From positions 558,001 to 622,000 of the forward strand of contig NZ_AUKG01000002.1 in NCBI RefSeq assembly GCF_000424625.1: DNA of 64,000 bases, written 5' to 3'. Shown here piece by piece: positions 27,028 through 35,740 of the stretch. The translations under genes were made by a program, and so were the position numbers. The first letter of the stretch is position 1. Each line of letters starts with the position of its first letter. Source of the DNA: Conexibacter woesei Iso977N (GTDB lineage: Bacteria; Actinomycetota; Thermoleophilia; Solirubrobacterales; Solirubrobacteraceae). The notes beneath the pieces are model-generated. The model was not told the origin of the DNA. It saw only the letters and a program-made list of their open reading frames with translations, and searched no databases.

Positions 27028-27599
27028 GCACCGACGACCGCCTGCTGAACGCCACCGGCCGGATCCTCGCCGAGGTCGGCTGGGCGCAGGTGACGATGGC
27101 GGCCGTCGCGAGCGCCGCCGACGTGAGTCGCCAGACGCTCTACAAGCGCTTCGGCAGCCGCGGCGAGCTGGCCGAGGCCTACGTGCTGCGCGAGTCCGGG
27201 CGGCTCGTCGCGGTCGTCGACGGTGCGATCGCCGCCCGCGCCGACGACCCGCGCGCCGCGATCACCGCGGCCTTCGACGTCTTCCTCGCCGCCGCGGCCG
27301 AGCACCCGCTGGTGCGGGCGATCGTCGGCGAGGGGGAGGGCGCCGACGAGCTGCTGGAGCTGTTCACGATCCGCGGCCGCTCGGTGCTCGACGCGGCCGC
27401 CGACCACCTCGCCACGCGGCTGCGCACGACCTGGCCGGCGCTGTCGCGCGACGCCGCCGACATCGCCGCCGAGATCGCGGTCCGGTTGGCGATCAGCGTC
27501 GCCGCGCTGCCCGACGGCCCCGCGCACCTCAACGGCGCGCGCCTCGCCGACGCGATGGTCCCGTTCCTGGAGCGGGAGCTGGCGGCGAACCCGCAGTAG
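27024..27599 (+). CDS. TetR-family regulator, probable repressor of alkB
   Basis: 191 residues with an N-terminal TetR HTH (GRILAEVGWAQVTMAAVASAADVSRQTLYKRFGSRGEL, about residues 10-48) and a helical ligand domain. GTG start overlaps the alkB stop, so the regulator is co-expressed with its likely target. Comparable TetR genes after alkB (AlkX type) repress the operon and respond to alkane-derived ligands. The 23-bp palindrome upstream of alkB is the natural candidate operator. The pairing is inferred from position and symmetry. Confidence 0.9.
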   Translation: MSTDDRLLNATGRILAEVGWAQVTMAAVASAADVSRQTLYKRFGSRGELAEAYVLRESGRLVAVVDGAIAARADDPRAAITAAFDVFLAAAAEHPLVRAIVGEGEGADELLELFTIRGRSVLDAAADHLATRLRTTWPALSRDAADIAAEIAVRLAISVAALPDGPAHLNGARLADAMVPFLERELAANPQ

Positions 27600-27641
27600 T
27601 CGGCGCACAAACAGCTATCACTCAGGAGTACTCTGCGCCGC

Positions 27642-28157
27642 ATGTCCAGCATGCGCCACGCCCTGCTGATCGCGACGTCGGTCATCGCGCTCGCGGTGCT
27701 CGGCGGGACCGGGACCGCCGCCGCGACCACCAACTGCGACGGGCTGACCAACCTGAGGTACACGCCTGGCCTGACGTTCACGCCGCAATCGGCCACCCTG
27801 GCGGCGAGCAGCGTCTACGCGCGGTGCGTGTCGACCGACCGGCCGGACATCACCGGCGGCACGTACTCCGCGAACCTCACCAATCCTGCCGCGAGCTGCC
27901 TGAACCTCCTCGGCAGCACCAGCGGCACCCGGACCTACCACTGGAACACGGGCGAGACCAGCACGGTGACCTACGTCGACACCAACAGCGTCGTCGCCGG
28001 CAACCTCGTCGTCGAGCAGCTCGGCACCGTCACGTCCGGCGTCTTCGCGGGGCAGACGTCGTCCGGGACGCTCACGCTGACCGGCAACTTCCTCAACTGC
28101 CTGACGCCCGGCGGGCTGACGACGCTCGCCGGGCCCAACGTCCTGCTGATCACCTGA
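27642..28157 (+). CDS. Secreted protein of unknown function
   Basis: 171 residues with a clear signal peptide (MRHALLIATSVIALAVLGGT, cleavage near AAATT). Four Cys in the mature part (NCDG, ARCVS, SCLN, NCLT) could form two disulfides. The rest is Thr/Ser/Gly/Asn-rich beta-type sequence. An AGGAG lies upstream of the start. No family recognised. Ends face to face with fbaB. Confidence 0.65.
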   Translation: MSSMRHALLIATSVIALAVLGGTGTAAATTNCDGLTNLRYTPGLTFTPQSATLAASSVYARCVSTDRPDITGGTYSANLTNPAASCLNLLGSTSGTRTYHWNTGETSTVTYVDTNSVVAGNLVVEQLGTVTSGVFAGQTSSGTLTLTGNFLNCLTPGGLTTLAGPNVLLIT

Positions 28158-28166
28158 CAGGACGCG

Positions 28167-28188
28167 GACCCGGCGACGACCGCGGGTC
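28167..28188. terminator. Hairpin between convergent genes
   Basis: GACCCG (28167-28172) pairs with CGGGTC (28183-28188) over a 10-nt loop in the 29-bp gap between the secreted protein and fbaB, with a competing outer CCTGAC/GTCAGG stem. Probably serves both directions; weaker than the hairpin at 1352. Confidence 0.4.
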
Positions 28189-29269
28189 AGGCGATCGTGA
28201 CGTCCTCGCTGAGGTACACGTCCTGGATCGCGTGCAGCAGCTCGACGCCCTCGGGCAGCGGGCGCTGGAAGGCCTTGCGGCCGGAGATCAGGCCGGTGCC
28301 GCCCGCGCGCTTGTTGATGACCGCGGTCCGGACCGCCTCGGCGAGGTCGGTCGCGCCAGAGGAGGCGCCGCCGCTGTTGATCAGCGGCGCGCGGCCGGCG
28401 TAGCAGTTCAGCAGCTGGTAGCGGGTCAGGTCGATCGGGTTGTCGCTCGTCAGCTGCTCGTAGACCAACTTGTTGGTCTTTCCGTACGAGCCGCCAGCGG
28501 CCCTCTCCATCGCCGGGTAGCCGCCGTTGTTCTCCGGCAGCTTCTGCTTGATGATGTCGGCCTCGATCGTCACGCCGAGGTGGTTGGCCTGGCCGGTCAG
28601 GTCGGCCGACAGGTGGTAGTCGACGCCGTCCTGCTTGAAGGCGTTGTTGCGCAGGTAGCACCACAGCACGGTGAACATCCCGAGGCGGTGAGCCTCTTCG
28701 AACGCCTGCGCGACCTCGACGATCTGCCGGTCGCTGTTGTCGGAGCCGAAGTAGATCGTCGCGCCGACGCCCGCGGCACCCAGCTCGGCGGCGCGCCGCA
28801 CCGACGAGAACATGATCTGGTCGGCGCCGTTCGGGTACGTGAGGAGCTCGTTGTGGTTGATCTTCACGATGAACGGGATCTTGTGCGCGTACCTGCGCGA
28901 GACCGCGCCGAGCACGCCGACCGTCGAGGCGATCGCGTTGGTCCCGCCCTCGATCGCGAGCTGGACGAGGTTCTCGGGGTCGAAGTACGCCGGGTTGGGC
29001 GCGAACGACGCGCCGCCAGAGTGCTCGATGCCCTGGTCGACCGGCAGGATCGACACGTAGCCCGTGCCGCCCAGGCGGCCGTGGTCGAACAGCCACTGCA
29101 GGTTGCGCAGCACGGCGTTCGAACGATCGGTCGCCGCGAAGACGCGGTCCACGAAGTCCGGGCCGGGCAGGTGCAGCTGCGCGGCGTCAACGGTGGTGCT
29201 GCGGTGGTTGAGCAGCGTGTCGGCGTCGTCGCCGAGCAGCTCTTCGAGTCGCGATCCGGTGGCGGTCAT
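28187..29269 (-). CDS. fbaB: Fructose-bisphosphate aldolase, class I (FbaB/DhnA type)
   Basis: 360 residues, closely resembling E. coli FbaB along its whole length: [83 protein letters not shown] and [20 protein letters not shown]. It interconverts fructose 1,6-bisphosphate with DHAP and glyceraldehyde 3-phosphate through a Schiff-base lysine. The ATG gives the expected N-terminus ([17 protein letters not shown]). It begins 11 bp after the amidohydrolase stop, so the two form an operon. Confidence 0.95.
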   Translation of the reverse strand: MTATGSRLEELLGDDADTLLNHRSTTVDAAQLHLPGPDFVDRVFAATDRSNAVLRNLQWLFDHGRLGGTGYVSILPVDQGIEHSGGASFAPNPAYFDPENLVQLAIEGGTNAIASTVGVLGAVSRRYAHKIPFIVKINHNELLTYPNGADQIMFSSVRRAAELGAAGVGATIYFGSDNSDRQIVEVAQAFEEAHRLGMFTVLWCYLRNNAFKQDGVDYHLSADLTGQANHLGVTIEADIIKQKLPENNGGYPAMERAAGGSYGKTNKLVYEQLTSDNPIDLTRYQLLNCYAGRAPLINSGGASSGATDLAEAVRTAVINKRAGGTGLISGRKAFQRPLPEGVELLHAIQDVYLSEDVTIA

Positions 29270-29280
29270 ATGGGCCCGGA

Positions 29281-30102
29281 TCATAGGCCGAAGACCCGCT
29301 CGGCGTTGCCGTGCAGGTACAGCGCGCGCGTCTCGTCGTCGAGCTCGAGCGCGTCGAGCCCGTCCAGCGCGTGCGCCGGGAAGATCATGGGGAAGTTGGA
29401 CCCGAACAGCACCTTGTGCCGCCCCGACCCGGTCTTCATGTAGGACACGAGCTCGGCCGGCAGCCGCCTGGTCGTGTAGGCGGAGGTGTCGATGACCACG
29501 TTGGGGTGCTTGCGTGCGACCGCGACCATCTCCTCGGTCCACGGGTAGCCGACGTGGCCGCAGACGATCGTCAGCTCCGGGAAGTCGAGCGCGACCTGGT
29601 CGATGTAGGGGATCGGGCGCCCGGTCTCCGACGGCGCCAGCGGCCCGGTGTGCCCGACCTGCGTGCAGAACGGCACGTCCAGCTCGACGCACGCCGCGAA
29701 CAGCGGGTAGAAGCGGCGGTCGGTCGGCGGGACCTCCCACAGCCACGGCAGGACGCGCAGGCCGATGAAGCCTTCGTCCTGCACCCGGCGCCGGAGCTCC
29801 CGTACACCTTGCATGACGTCGCGCAGCGAGACCGAGGCAATGCCCTTGAGTCGGTCCGGCGCGCTCGCGACCCACGCCGCCACCTCGGCGTTGGAGATCA
29901 GCGCGCCCTGCGGCCCGTGCCACGCCGACAGCAGCCCGACCCCGACGCCCGCGGCGTCCATTGCGTCGAGCGTCACGCTCAGCGGGATCTCGCCCTCCGG
30001 GATCGCGCCGTCGCCGGTCCATCGCCGCAGGGAGCTGAACGCCTCCTGCGTGATGAAGCGCTGCGTCGGGTGCTGCATCCAGGCGTCGACGATCGTTCCC
30101 AT
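29281..30102 (-). CDS. Amidohydrolase_2 (ACMSD-like) metal-dependent hydrolase/decarboxylase
   Basis: 273 residues with a TIM-barrel amidohydrolase-2 pattern: [33 protein letters not shown] and a C-terminal [10 protein letters not shown] (the family's (F/Y)GSD position is GSN here). The N-terminus reads [11 protein letters not shown] in place of the DxHxH metal motif, so one metal ligand looks altered. The family includes decarboxylases and lactonases of aromatic acid metabolism; substrate unknown. Upstream partner of fbaB and divergent from the DUF3817 gene. Confidence 0.75.
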   Translation of the reverse strand: MGTIVDAWMQHPTQRFITQEAFSSLRRWTGDGAIPEGEIPLSVTLDAMDAAGVGVGLLSAWHGPQGALISNAEVAAWVASAPDRLKGIASVSLRDVMQGVRELRRRVQDEGFIGLRVLPWLWEVPPTDRRFYPLFAACVELDVPFCTQVGHTGPLAPSETGRPIPYIDQVALDFPELTIVCGHVGYPWTEEMVAVARKHPNVVIDTSAYTTRRLPAELVSYMKTGSGRHKVLFGSNFPMIFPAHALDGLDALELDDETRALYLHGNAERVFGL

Positions 30103-30152
30103 GGACGGGCATCACACCACGCGGGCCGCGCGCCTGCTGAAGTACGCGCCCC

Positions 30153-30449
30153 ATGCAGTCCTCACCCCGGAAGCTCCTGAACCAGATCCTCGTCGTCGGC
30201 ATCGCCGACGCGCTCCTGCTCGTCGTGCTCGTGTACTTCGCGTTCATCGACCGCAGCGACAACGCCGTCCACGTCCTCGGCCCGATCCACGGCCTCGGCT
30301 TCATCGCCCTCGTGCTGCTGACCGCCAACGGCGCGCTGCAGAGGCTCTGGGGCTGGTGGTTCCCGGCGCTCGTCGTCGTCACCGGCGGCCCGATCGGCTC
30401 GATCGCGGGCGACCTGATCCTGCGCCCGAAGGTCCGCGAGACCGCCTGA
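30153..30449 (+). CDS. DUF3817 small membrane protein
   Basis: 98 residues and three membrane helices (about 11-30, 44-60, 68-88). The sequence [18 protein letters not shown] matches the conserved core of DUF3817, a family of small actinobacterial membrane proteins with no known activity. It starts 50 bp from the divergent amidohydrolase gene and is followed by the ECF sigma gene 46 bp later, which has its own promoter-like motif. Confidence 0.75.
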   Translation: MQSSPRKLLNQILVVGIADALLLVVLVYFAFIDRSDNAVHVLGPIHGLGFIALVLLTANGALQRLWGWWFPALVVVTGGPIGSIAGDLILRPKVRETA

Positions 30450-30460
30450 CGCCCGGGGGC

Positions 30461-30488
30461 GGTCACAACGCTCCGGCTCATCCGAATC
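30461..30488 (+). promoter_or_regulatory. Candidate ECF-type promoter of the sigma gene at 30496
   Basis: GGTCACAAC (30461-30469), a 13-nt spacer, then CGAATC (30483-30488), 7 nt before the ATG. Nearly the same pair (GGTCACAAC, 14 nt, CGACTC) precedes the paralogous sigma gene at 63840. The architecture suits an ECF promoter with little or no untranslated leader. Confidence 0.5.
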
Positions 30489-30495
30489 ACCGAGG

Positions 30496-31062
30496 ATGAG
30501 CCGGATGCCCGAGCGCGACGACGCCGCCCTCCTCGTCGCCGCCGCGCGTGGCGACGAGCGCGCGTTCGAGACCTTCTACCGCCGCCACCTCGCGGCGGTC
30601 ACCGGCTTCCACCTGCGCCGGACCGGCCGCCGCGAGCTGGCGTTCGACCTGACCGCCGAGACGTTCGCGGCGGTCGTCGTCGCGCTCGACCGCTACGACC
30701 CGGACCGGGCGAGCGCCACGACGTGGCTGTTCGGGATCGCCGCGCACAAGCTGACCGACGCGCTGCGGCGCGGGCGCGTCGAGGCCGATGCGCGCCACCA
30801 CCTGCACCACGCGCCGATCGCGCTGCACGACGAGGACCTCGAGCGCGTCGAGGAGCTCGCGTCCCAGGGCGACGAGCAACACCTCGCACAACTCCTCGCC
30901 GACCTGCCGGAGCCGCAGCGCGCCGCGCTGCTGGCGCGCGTCGTCGACGAGCGCCCCTACGACGAGATCGCCGCGAGCCTGGCGACCTCCGAAGCCGTCA
31001 TCCGCCAACGCGTCCACCGCGGCCTGCGCCGCCTTCGCGACGGACTGGAGCCCACCGCATGA
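30496..31062 (+). CDS. ECF RNA polymerase sigma factor
   Basis: 188 residues. Region 2: [20 protein letters not shown] and [19 protein letters not shown], with [19 protein letters not shown] in region 2.4. Region 4: [51 protein letters not shown] complete group IV sigma factor. The stop overlaps the start of a membrane-anchored protein (ATGA), the position where anti-sigma factors usually lie. A related sigma gene begins at the right end of the window. Confidence 0.93.
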   Translation: MSRMPERDDAALLVAAARGDERAFETFYRRHLAAVTGFHLRRTGRRELAFDLTAETFAAVVVALDRYDPDRASATTWLFGIAAHKLTDALRRGRVEADARHHLHHAPIALHDEDLERVEELASQGDEQHLAQLLADLPEPQRAALLARVVDERPYDEIAASLATSEAVIRQRVHRGLRRLRDGLEPTA

Positions 31063-31943
31063 CCGCCCACGACCAACTCCTCCAACAACTCCGCGAGTCG
31101 GTCGGCGCGCGCCGGCCGGCCCGGCGGCGCGTCTTCCGCGGCGGCGGCCGCGCGCTCGCGCTCGCCGCAGCGCTGGTCGTCGGCGCGGCCGCGCTCGCCG
31201 CCGCCCAAGTTGGTGTCCTTCCCGGCACCGCCCACCACGCCCACGCGATCAGCGCGCGCCAGGCGGCGTGGAACGCGGTCCGCGAAACGGCCACGACCAC
31301 CGCCTGCAAGCGCCTGCACGTGCCCACGGTCTCGACCGAGATCGCGGCGGCCGCGCTGCCGCTGCTCGGCGGCCCCAACGACCCGGAGGCGCAGGCCTTC
31401 GCGCTGCGGGACGCCCGCGGCGCGCCGCTGGTCGCCGGCTCCGCCCGCCGGGTCGTCCTGCCGGGCAACGCCACCGTCTTCCTCTGGCTGGACGTCGGGG
31501 ACGGCACCAACGCCTACGCGGACCCCGCGGCGTGCGGAGCCGAGCGCGTCGCGCAGCTCCACCGCGACTACCCGGACCCCGGCAGCCGCCTGCGCCAGAA
31601 GGCCGACGCCGTCCTGGCCGGCTACCGCGACGTCACGCCCGGGCTGCAGACGCTGTGGGTCATGACCAAGTTCGACGGCGTCAACGCGATGGGCGGCACC
31701 ATGATCCCGCTCGACCGCCGCACGGTCGCGCCCGGGCTCGTGACGAGCGGCTCGATGGGGTACGCGGGGCTTGCGTCGCCGGGCGTGACGACCGTGAGCG
31801 CCGACGGCCACGGCTACCACCGCACGCTCCACGTCGTCCGCCGCTTCTACGCACTGCGCCCGCCGCGCGGGACCGGGCCGGTCGTCCTGCGCGAGCGGAG
31901 CGCCGGCGGGGCCGTCGTCGCGACCCGGACGCTGCGCGGCTAG
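31059..31943 (+). CDS. Membrane-anchored extracytoplasmic protein coupled to the ECF sigma factor
   Basis: 294 residues: a basic cytoplasmic N-terminus (about 1-28), one membrane helix (about 29-50) and an external domain of about 240 residues with two Cys. This topology is that of anti-sigma or sigma-linked sensor proteins, but no zinc-binding HxxxCxxC motif is present in the short cytoplasmic part. It could hold the sigma factor or be its effector. The start overlaps the sigma stop, and the end shares a CTAG with the convergent oxidase gene. Confidence 0.6.
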   Translation: MTAHDQLLQQLRESVGARRPARRRVFRGGGRALALAAALVVGAAALAAAQVGVLPGTAHHAHAISARQAAWNAVRETATTTACKRLHVPTVSTEIAAAALPLLGGPNDPEAQAFALRDARGAPLVAGSARRVVLPGNATVFLWLDVGDGTNAYADPAACGAERVAQLHRDYPDPGSRLRQKADAVLAGYRDVTPGLQTLWVMTKFDGVNAMGGTMIPLDRRTVAPGLVTSGSMGYAGLASPGVTTVSADGHGYHRTLHVVRRFYALRPPRGTGPVVLRERSAGGAVVATRTLRG

Positions 31944-33070
31944 GCGAAGCGGCCCGGCGCGAAGGGGGAGAGGTCGAGGGGTGGTGGCTCGCCGGCCAGC
32001 GCGCCCGCGATGATCCGGCCGGTGATCGGCCCGAGCGCGACGCCCGCGCCTTCGTGGCCGGTGGCGATCCAGACGCCGTCGCGCGCCTGCCCGATCGCGG
32101 GCAGGTGGTCGGGGAGCCAGGGCCGGAAGCCGACCCACGCGTCGTCGCGCTGCAGCGTCGCGATCTCCGGGACCAGGCGCGCCGCGCGTTGTTGTACCTC
32201 CTGCTCCAGCGCGAGGTCGACCGACGGGTCGAAGCCGGAGCGCTCGCGCGTCGAGCCGATGATCACGTGGCCGTCGTAGGTGGTCTCGACGACGGTCGAG
32301 ATCTCGCGCGCGGTGCCGGTGCTCGTGACCGACAGCAGGTAGCTGCCGTCGACGATCTTGTGCTTCAGGAACTCGGCGTCGGGCACCGGGAGGCGGAAGC
32401 GCGAGAGCTGACCCTTGCGCGGTTCGAGCGGCAAGGCAATGCCCATGCCTTCCGCCAGCGGCCGCGTCCACGGCCCGGCGGCGAGCACGACGTGCCGCGC
32501 CGCGACGCGCTCGCCGCCGCGCAGCAGCACCGCGCCGTCCTCCACGCGCGCCACCTCCGCGCCGGTCCGGACCGCCGCGCCGTGCTCCTCCGCCGCGATC
32601 CGCGCCAGCCCGCGGGCGATCGCGCGCGGGTCGCACTGCAGGTCGCCCGGGACGTGGAGCGCGCCGTGCAGCGGGCCCGTCAGGCGCGGCTCGACAGCCC
32701 GGACCGCCTCCGCGCCGTCCAACATGAAGCACTCGACTCCCGCGGCGCGCAGCCGCTCCGCACGCGCCGGCTCGGCCGCCCACGTCTCGGCCAGCGGATG
32801 CACGATCAGCGCGCCCTTGCGCCGGATCCGCGCCGCGGCGCCGAGCAACTCCTCCAACTCGCCGTACAGCTCACGGCCGAGCACGGTCAGCGCCAGCTCC
32901 GGTCCCGCGTCCTTGTCGGAGCAGAGCACGTTGCCCTCGCCGAGGCCGGTCGTCCCGCCGCTGACCTCACCGCGGTCGAGCAACACCACCGACATGCCCC
33001 GGCGCGCGCACTCCCAGGCCGTCGCGCAGCCGACGATGCCGGCGCCGACGACCGCGACGTCGTAGGTCAT
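31940..33070 (-). CDS. FAD-dependent D-amino-acid (D-hydroxyproline) oxidase/dehydrogenase
   Basis: 376 residues, DadA/GlpO-type FAD oxidoreductase. The Rossmann dinucleotide motif is at residues 5-12 (VAVVGAGIVG) and the C-terminal FAD motif is WIATGHEGAGVALGPITGRI (about 335-355). Placed in an operon with 4-hydroxyproline epimerase and a DapA-like deaminase, it most likely oxidises cis-4-hydroxy-D-proline to pyrroline-4-hydroxy-2-carboxylate. A single FAD subunit would do the job of the multi-subunit LhpBEF enzyme known from Pseudomonas. It starts on an ATGA overlap with the epimerase gene. Confidence 0.82.
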   Translation of the reverse strand: MTYDVAVVGAGIVGCATAWECARRGMSVVLLDRGEVSGGTTGLGEGNVLCSDKDAGPELALTVLGRELYGELEELLGAAARIRRKGALIVHPLAETWAAEPARAERLRAAGVECFMLDGAEAVRAVEPRLTGPLHGALHVPGDLQCDPRAIARGLARIAAEEHGAAVRTGAEVARVEDGAVLLRGGERVAARHVVLAAGPWTRPLAEGMGIALPLEPRKGQLSRFRLPVPDAEFLKHKIVDGSYLLSVTSTGTAREISTVVETTYDGHVIIGSTRERSGFDPSVDLALEQEVQQRAARLVPEIATLQRDDAWVGFRPWLPDHLPAIGQARDGVWIATGHEGAGVALGPITGRIIAGALAGEPPPLDLSPFAPGRFA

Positions 33071-34071
33071 CCGAGCCGGAAGCCCGCCGGGAACGGGTCG
33101 TCGTCGGCCAGCAGGTACTGGCCCATGCCGGTGATCCACGCGCGGCCCGTGATCTCCGGGACCACCGCGGCGACGCCGCCGACCGTCGTCTCCTCGACGA
33201 CCCGGCCGGTGAACCGCGTCCCGATCACCGACTCGTTGACGAACGCCTCGCCGACGCCGAGCGCGCCGCGCGCGTGCAGCTGCGCCAGCCGCGCGCTCGT
33301 CCCGGTCCCGCACGGCGAGCGGTCCAGCCAGCCAGGGTGGATCGAGGTCGCCGCCACGGCGTCCGCGCCCTCGCGCCCGGGCTCATGCAGCACGACGTGG
33401 TGGCAGCCGCTGATCCGCGGGTCCTCCGGATGCACGGGCCGGGCGACCGCGTCGATCGCGTCGATGATCGCCGCGCCGCACGCGATCAGCTCGTCCTCGC
33501 GCGCCGGATCGACCCCTACGCCTACGGACGCCGCGTCGACCAACGCGTAGAAGTTGCCGCCGAAGGCCATGTCGTACTCGACGCGGCCCCAGCCGTCGAC
33601 CTCCACGACCTGGTCGCGCGCGGCCAGGAACGCCGGGACGTTGCGCAGCGTCACGGCCATCGCCCGCCCGTCGCGCACCGCGACCCGGACGACGACGAGC
33701 CCCGCGGGCGTGTCCAGCCGCACCACGGTCTCCGGCTCGGTGACCTCGACCATCCCGGTCTCGACGAGCACGGTCGCGACGCCGATCGTCCCGTGCCCGC
33801 ACATCGGCAGGCAGCCCGAGACCTCGATGAACAGCACGCCCCAGTCCGCATCGGAACGCGTCGGCGGCTGCAGGATCGCGCCGCTCATCGCGCCGTGGCC
33901 GCGCGGCTCGCGCATCAGCAGGAGGCGCAGGTCATCCATGTTGGCCTCGAACCACAGCTTGCGCTCGAGCATCGTCGCGCCCGGCAGCATCGGCACGCCG
34001 CCGGTGATGACCCGCGTCGGCATGCCCTCCGTGTGGGAGTCGACCGCCGCGAAGTAGCGCGCCGCTCTCAT
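33067..34071 (-). CDS. 4-hydroxyproline 2-epimerase (proline racemase family)
   Basis: 334 residues with both catalytic cysteines: C91 in PMCGHGTIG and C254 in RSPCGTGTSARLAQL. The Cys/Cys pair separates racemases/epimerases from the trans-3-hydroxyproline dehydratases, which carry Thr at the second site. Genomic setting (D-amino-acid oxidase, DapA-like deaminase, ketoglutarate semialdehyde dehydrogenase) supports trans-4-hydroxy-L-proline to cis-4-hydroxy-D-proline epimerisation over proline racemisation. Overlaps both neighbours by ATGA. Confidence 0.9.
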   Translation of the reverse strand: MRAARYFAAVDSHTEGMPTRVITGGVPMLPGATMLERKLWFEANMDDLRLLLMREPRGHGAMSGAILQPPTRSDADWGVLFIEVSGCLPMCGHGTIGVATVLVETGMVEVTEPETVVRLDTPAGLVVVRVAVRDGRAMAVTLRNVPAFLAARDQVVEVDGWGRVEYDMAFGGNFYALVDAASVGVGVDPAREDELIACGAAIIDAIDAVARPVHPEDPRISGCHHVVLHEPGREGADAVAATSIHPGWLDRSPCGTGTSARLAQLHARGALGVGEAFVNESVIGTRFTGRVVEETTVGGVAAVVPEITGRAWITGMGQYLLADDDPFPAGFRLG

Positions 34072-34955
34072 GCGCGCAGCGCCGCGACCGCCGCGTCCAG
34101 GATCGCCTGCTGCTCGGCGTCCAGCGGCCCGCGCGGCCCGCGCGACACGCCGCCGGTGCGTCCGACCGCGTCCATCGCGCCCTTGAAGTACTGGACCAGG
34201 TGCGGCGTCATGTCCAGGCGCGAGAGCGGAAGCAACCGCTGGTACAACGTCCGCGCCTCGGCGAGCTGGCCGGTCTCGACCAACCGCAGGAGCTCGACGC
34301 ACTCGGCCGGGACCACGTTCGCGACGCCCGAGACCCAGCCCGCCGCGCCGGCCGCGAAGCCCTCCAGCGCCCAGTCGTCGCCGCCGACCAGGATCTCCAG
34401 CCTCCCGAGGCCGATCAGCGCCGCGATCCGCCGCGCGTCGCCGCTGCACTCCTTGACCGCCACGACGCCCGGCACCTCGGCGGCGATCGCGCCGATCACC
34501 TCGGGCGCGAGGTCGACGCCCGACGCGCCCGGGTTGTTGTACAGCATGATCGGCAGCTCGCCCGACGCCGCGTCGATCGCGCGGTAGAAGGCCACCAACT
34601 CGGCCAGCGTGCCCGGGTAGTGCAGCGGCGGCAGGCACATCACGGCGTCGGCGCCCGCGGCGACCGCGCCGCGCGCGTTGGCCACCGCCGCGGCGGTCGA
34701 GCCCGCCGAGATGCCGACGACCACGAAGCCCGCGGCGTCCGGGCGCTCGCGCGCCGCGGCCACGCACGTCTCCACGACCAGCGCGCGCTCGGGGTCGCTG
34801 AGCTGGCCGGCCTCGCCCATCGTGCCGGTGGCGACGACGCCGGTGCAGCCGCCGTCGAACAAGGCCTTCAGGTTGGCCTTCAACGCCTCCACATCAACTT
34901 GGTCGTCGGCGGTGAACGGCGTGGTGGCGGCGGGGATGATCCCGGGGAAGCGCAT
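34068..34955 (-). CDS. DapA-family protein, probable pyrroline-4-hydroxy-2-carboxylate deaminase
   Basis: 295 residues, DHDPS/NAL-type TIM barrel. Y139 (IMLYNNPGASG) and Schiff-base K168 (VVAVKECSGD) are in place, as is the GTMGEAGQLS loop (about 44-53). In hydroxyproline clusters this family member (LhpC) removes ammonia and water to give alpha-ketoglutarate semialdehyde. Lysine biosynthesis is less likely because the operon partners are all catabolic. The gene is downstream of the GntR regulator and overlaps the epimerase. Confidence 0.85.
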   Translation of the reverse strand: MRFPGIIPAATTPFTADDQVDVEALKANLKALFDGGCTGVVATGTMGEAGQLSDPERALVVETCVAAARERPDAAGFVVVGISAGSTAAAVANARGAVAAGADAVMCLPPLHYPGTLAELVAFYRAIDAASGELPIMLYNNPGASGVDLAPEVIGAIAAEVPGVVAVKECSGDARRIAALIGLGRLEILVGGDDWALEGFAAGAAGWVSGVANVVPAECVELLRLVETGQLAEARTLYQRLLPLSRLDMTPHLVQYFKGAMDAVGRTGGVSRGPRGPLDAEQQAILDAAVAALRA

Positions 34956-34969
34956 GGGGGTGGGGCTCC

Positions 34970-35674
34970 TCAGTCGAGCGCCATGAAGCGGCGCGCGCGG
35001 TCGATGTGCTGGATGGTGTGCTGCCGCGCGGCGGCGGCGTCGCCGTCCGCGATGGCGGCGGCGATCAGGCGGTGCTCGGCGAGCTGCAGGGTGGTCCGGC
35101 CCGGGACGGCGATCGACTCGTCGCGGAGCTGCTGCCACAGCGGCTGGTCCATCAACGAGGCCAGATGCTCGGCGACGGCGATCAGCACCGGGTTGCCGGT
35201 GACGACCGCGAGCTGGCGGTGGAAGGCGCGGTCGGCGTCGCTCCAGCGGCGCCGCTGCTCGGGGTCGCGCGGGTCGGCGCTGCGGGCCATCTCGTCCAGC
35301 AGCGCGGCGACGTCCGGGTCCTCGCCGGCGCCGCGGGCGGCGGCCAGCGCGGCGATCTCGGGCTCGATCGCGCGGCGCGCCTCGAGCAGCGCGTCCGGGC
35401 CCGCGTCGGCGGGCAGCGCGGGCGTGTCCCGCAAGGCGTCGGCGGCCGCGAGGCGCTCCAGCGCGTCGGCGGTGACGAACGACCCGGCGCCGGGGCGCGT
35501 CTCGACGATCCCGCGGATCGCCAGCGCGCCGAGCGCCTCCCGGACCGATGCGCGACCGACGCCGAGCTGCGCGGCGAGGTCACGCTCGCCGGGCAGTCGC
35601 TGACCGGGGCGCAGCACGCCGCGGCGCAGGTCGTCGACGAGCCGGTCGGCGATCTGCTCGTAGCGCTGGCGCAC
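34970..35674 (-). CDS. GntR/FadR-family regulator of the hydroxyproline cluster
   Basis: 234 residues. Winged HTH: YEQIADRLVDDLRRGVLRPG...LPGERDLAAQLGVGRASVREALGALAIRGIVETRPGAGSFV (about 5-70), followed by an FCD ligand domain (EARRAIEPEIAALAA, DRAFHRQLA, EHRLIAAAIADGD) that usually binds a carboxylate with a metal. GTG at 35674 is used because the preceding in-frame stretch back to a TTG (35719) has AT-rich codons unlike the rest. It leads the oxidase operon and is divergent from the semialdehyde dehydrogenase, so it can control both arms. Confidence 0.88.
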   Translation of the reverse strand: MRQRYEQIADRLVDDLRRGVLRPGQRLPGERDLAAQLGVGRASVREALGALAIRGIVETRPGAGSFVTADALERLAAADALRDTPALPADAGPDALLEARRAIEPEIAALAAARGAGEDPDVAALLDEMARSADPRDPEQRRRWSDADRAFHRQLAVVTGNPVLIAVAEHLASLMDQPLWQQLRDESIAVPGRTTLQLAEHRLIAAAIADGDAAAARQHTIQHIDRARRFMALD

Positions 35675-35704
35675 CGCCAGCCGGTCCGGACCGATTTCAG
35701 GAAT

Positions 35705-35723
35705 TGGTTCTGTAGCCAAACCA
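35705..35723. promoter_or_regulatory. Candidate GntR operator in the divergent promoter
   Basis: TGGTT-N9-AACCA, a 5-bp inverted repeat, sits in a short AT-rich island between the GntR gene and the divergent dehydrogenase gene. Position and size suit a FadR-type dimer controlling both directions. Arms are short, so the call is tentative. Confidence 0.4.
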
Positions 35724-35740
35724 GTGCTAGCGTACCGGCC

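Noticed and set aside
35675-35719. Longer GntR protein starting at TTG 35719
   Set aside because: The added codons (ACA, GAA, CCA, ATT, CCT, GAA) are AT-rich and the TTG lies inside the candidate operator; GTG 35674 already gives a full winged HTH.
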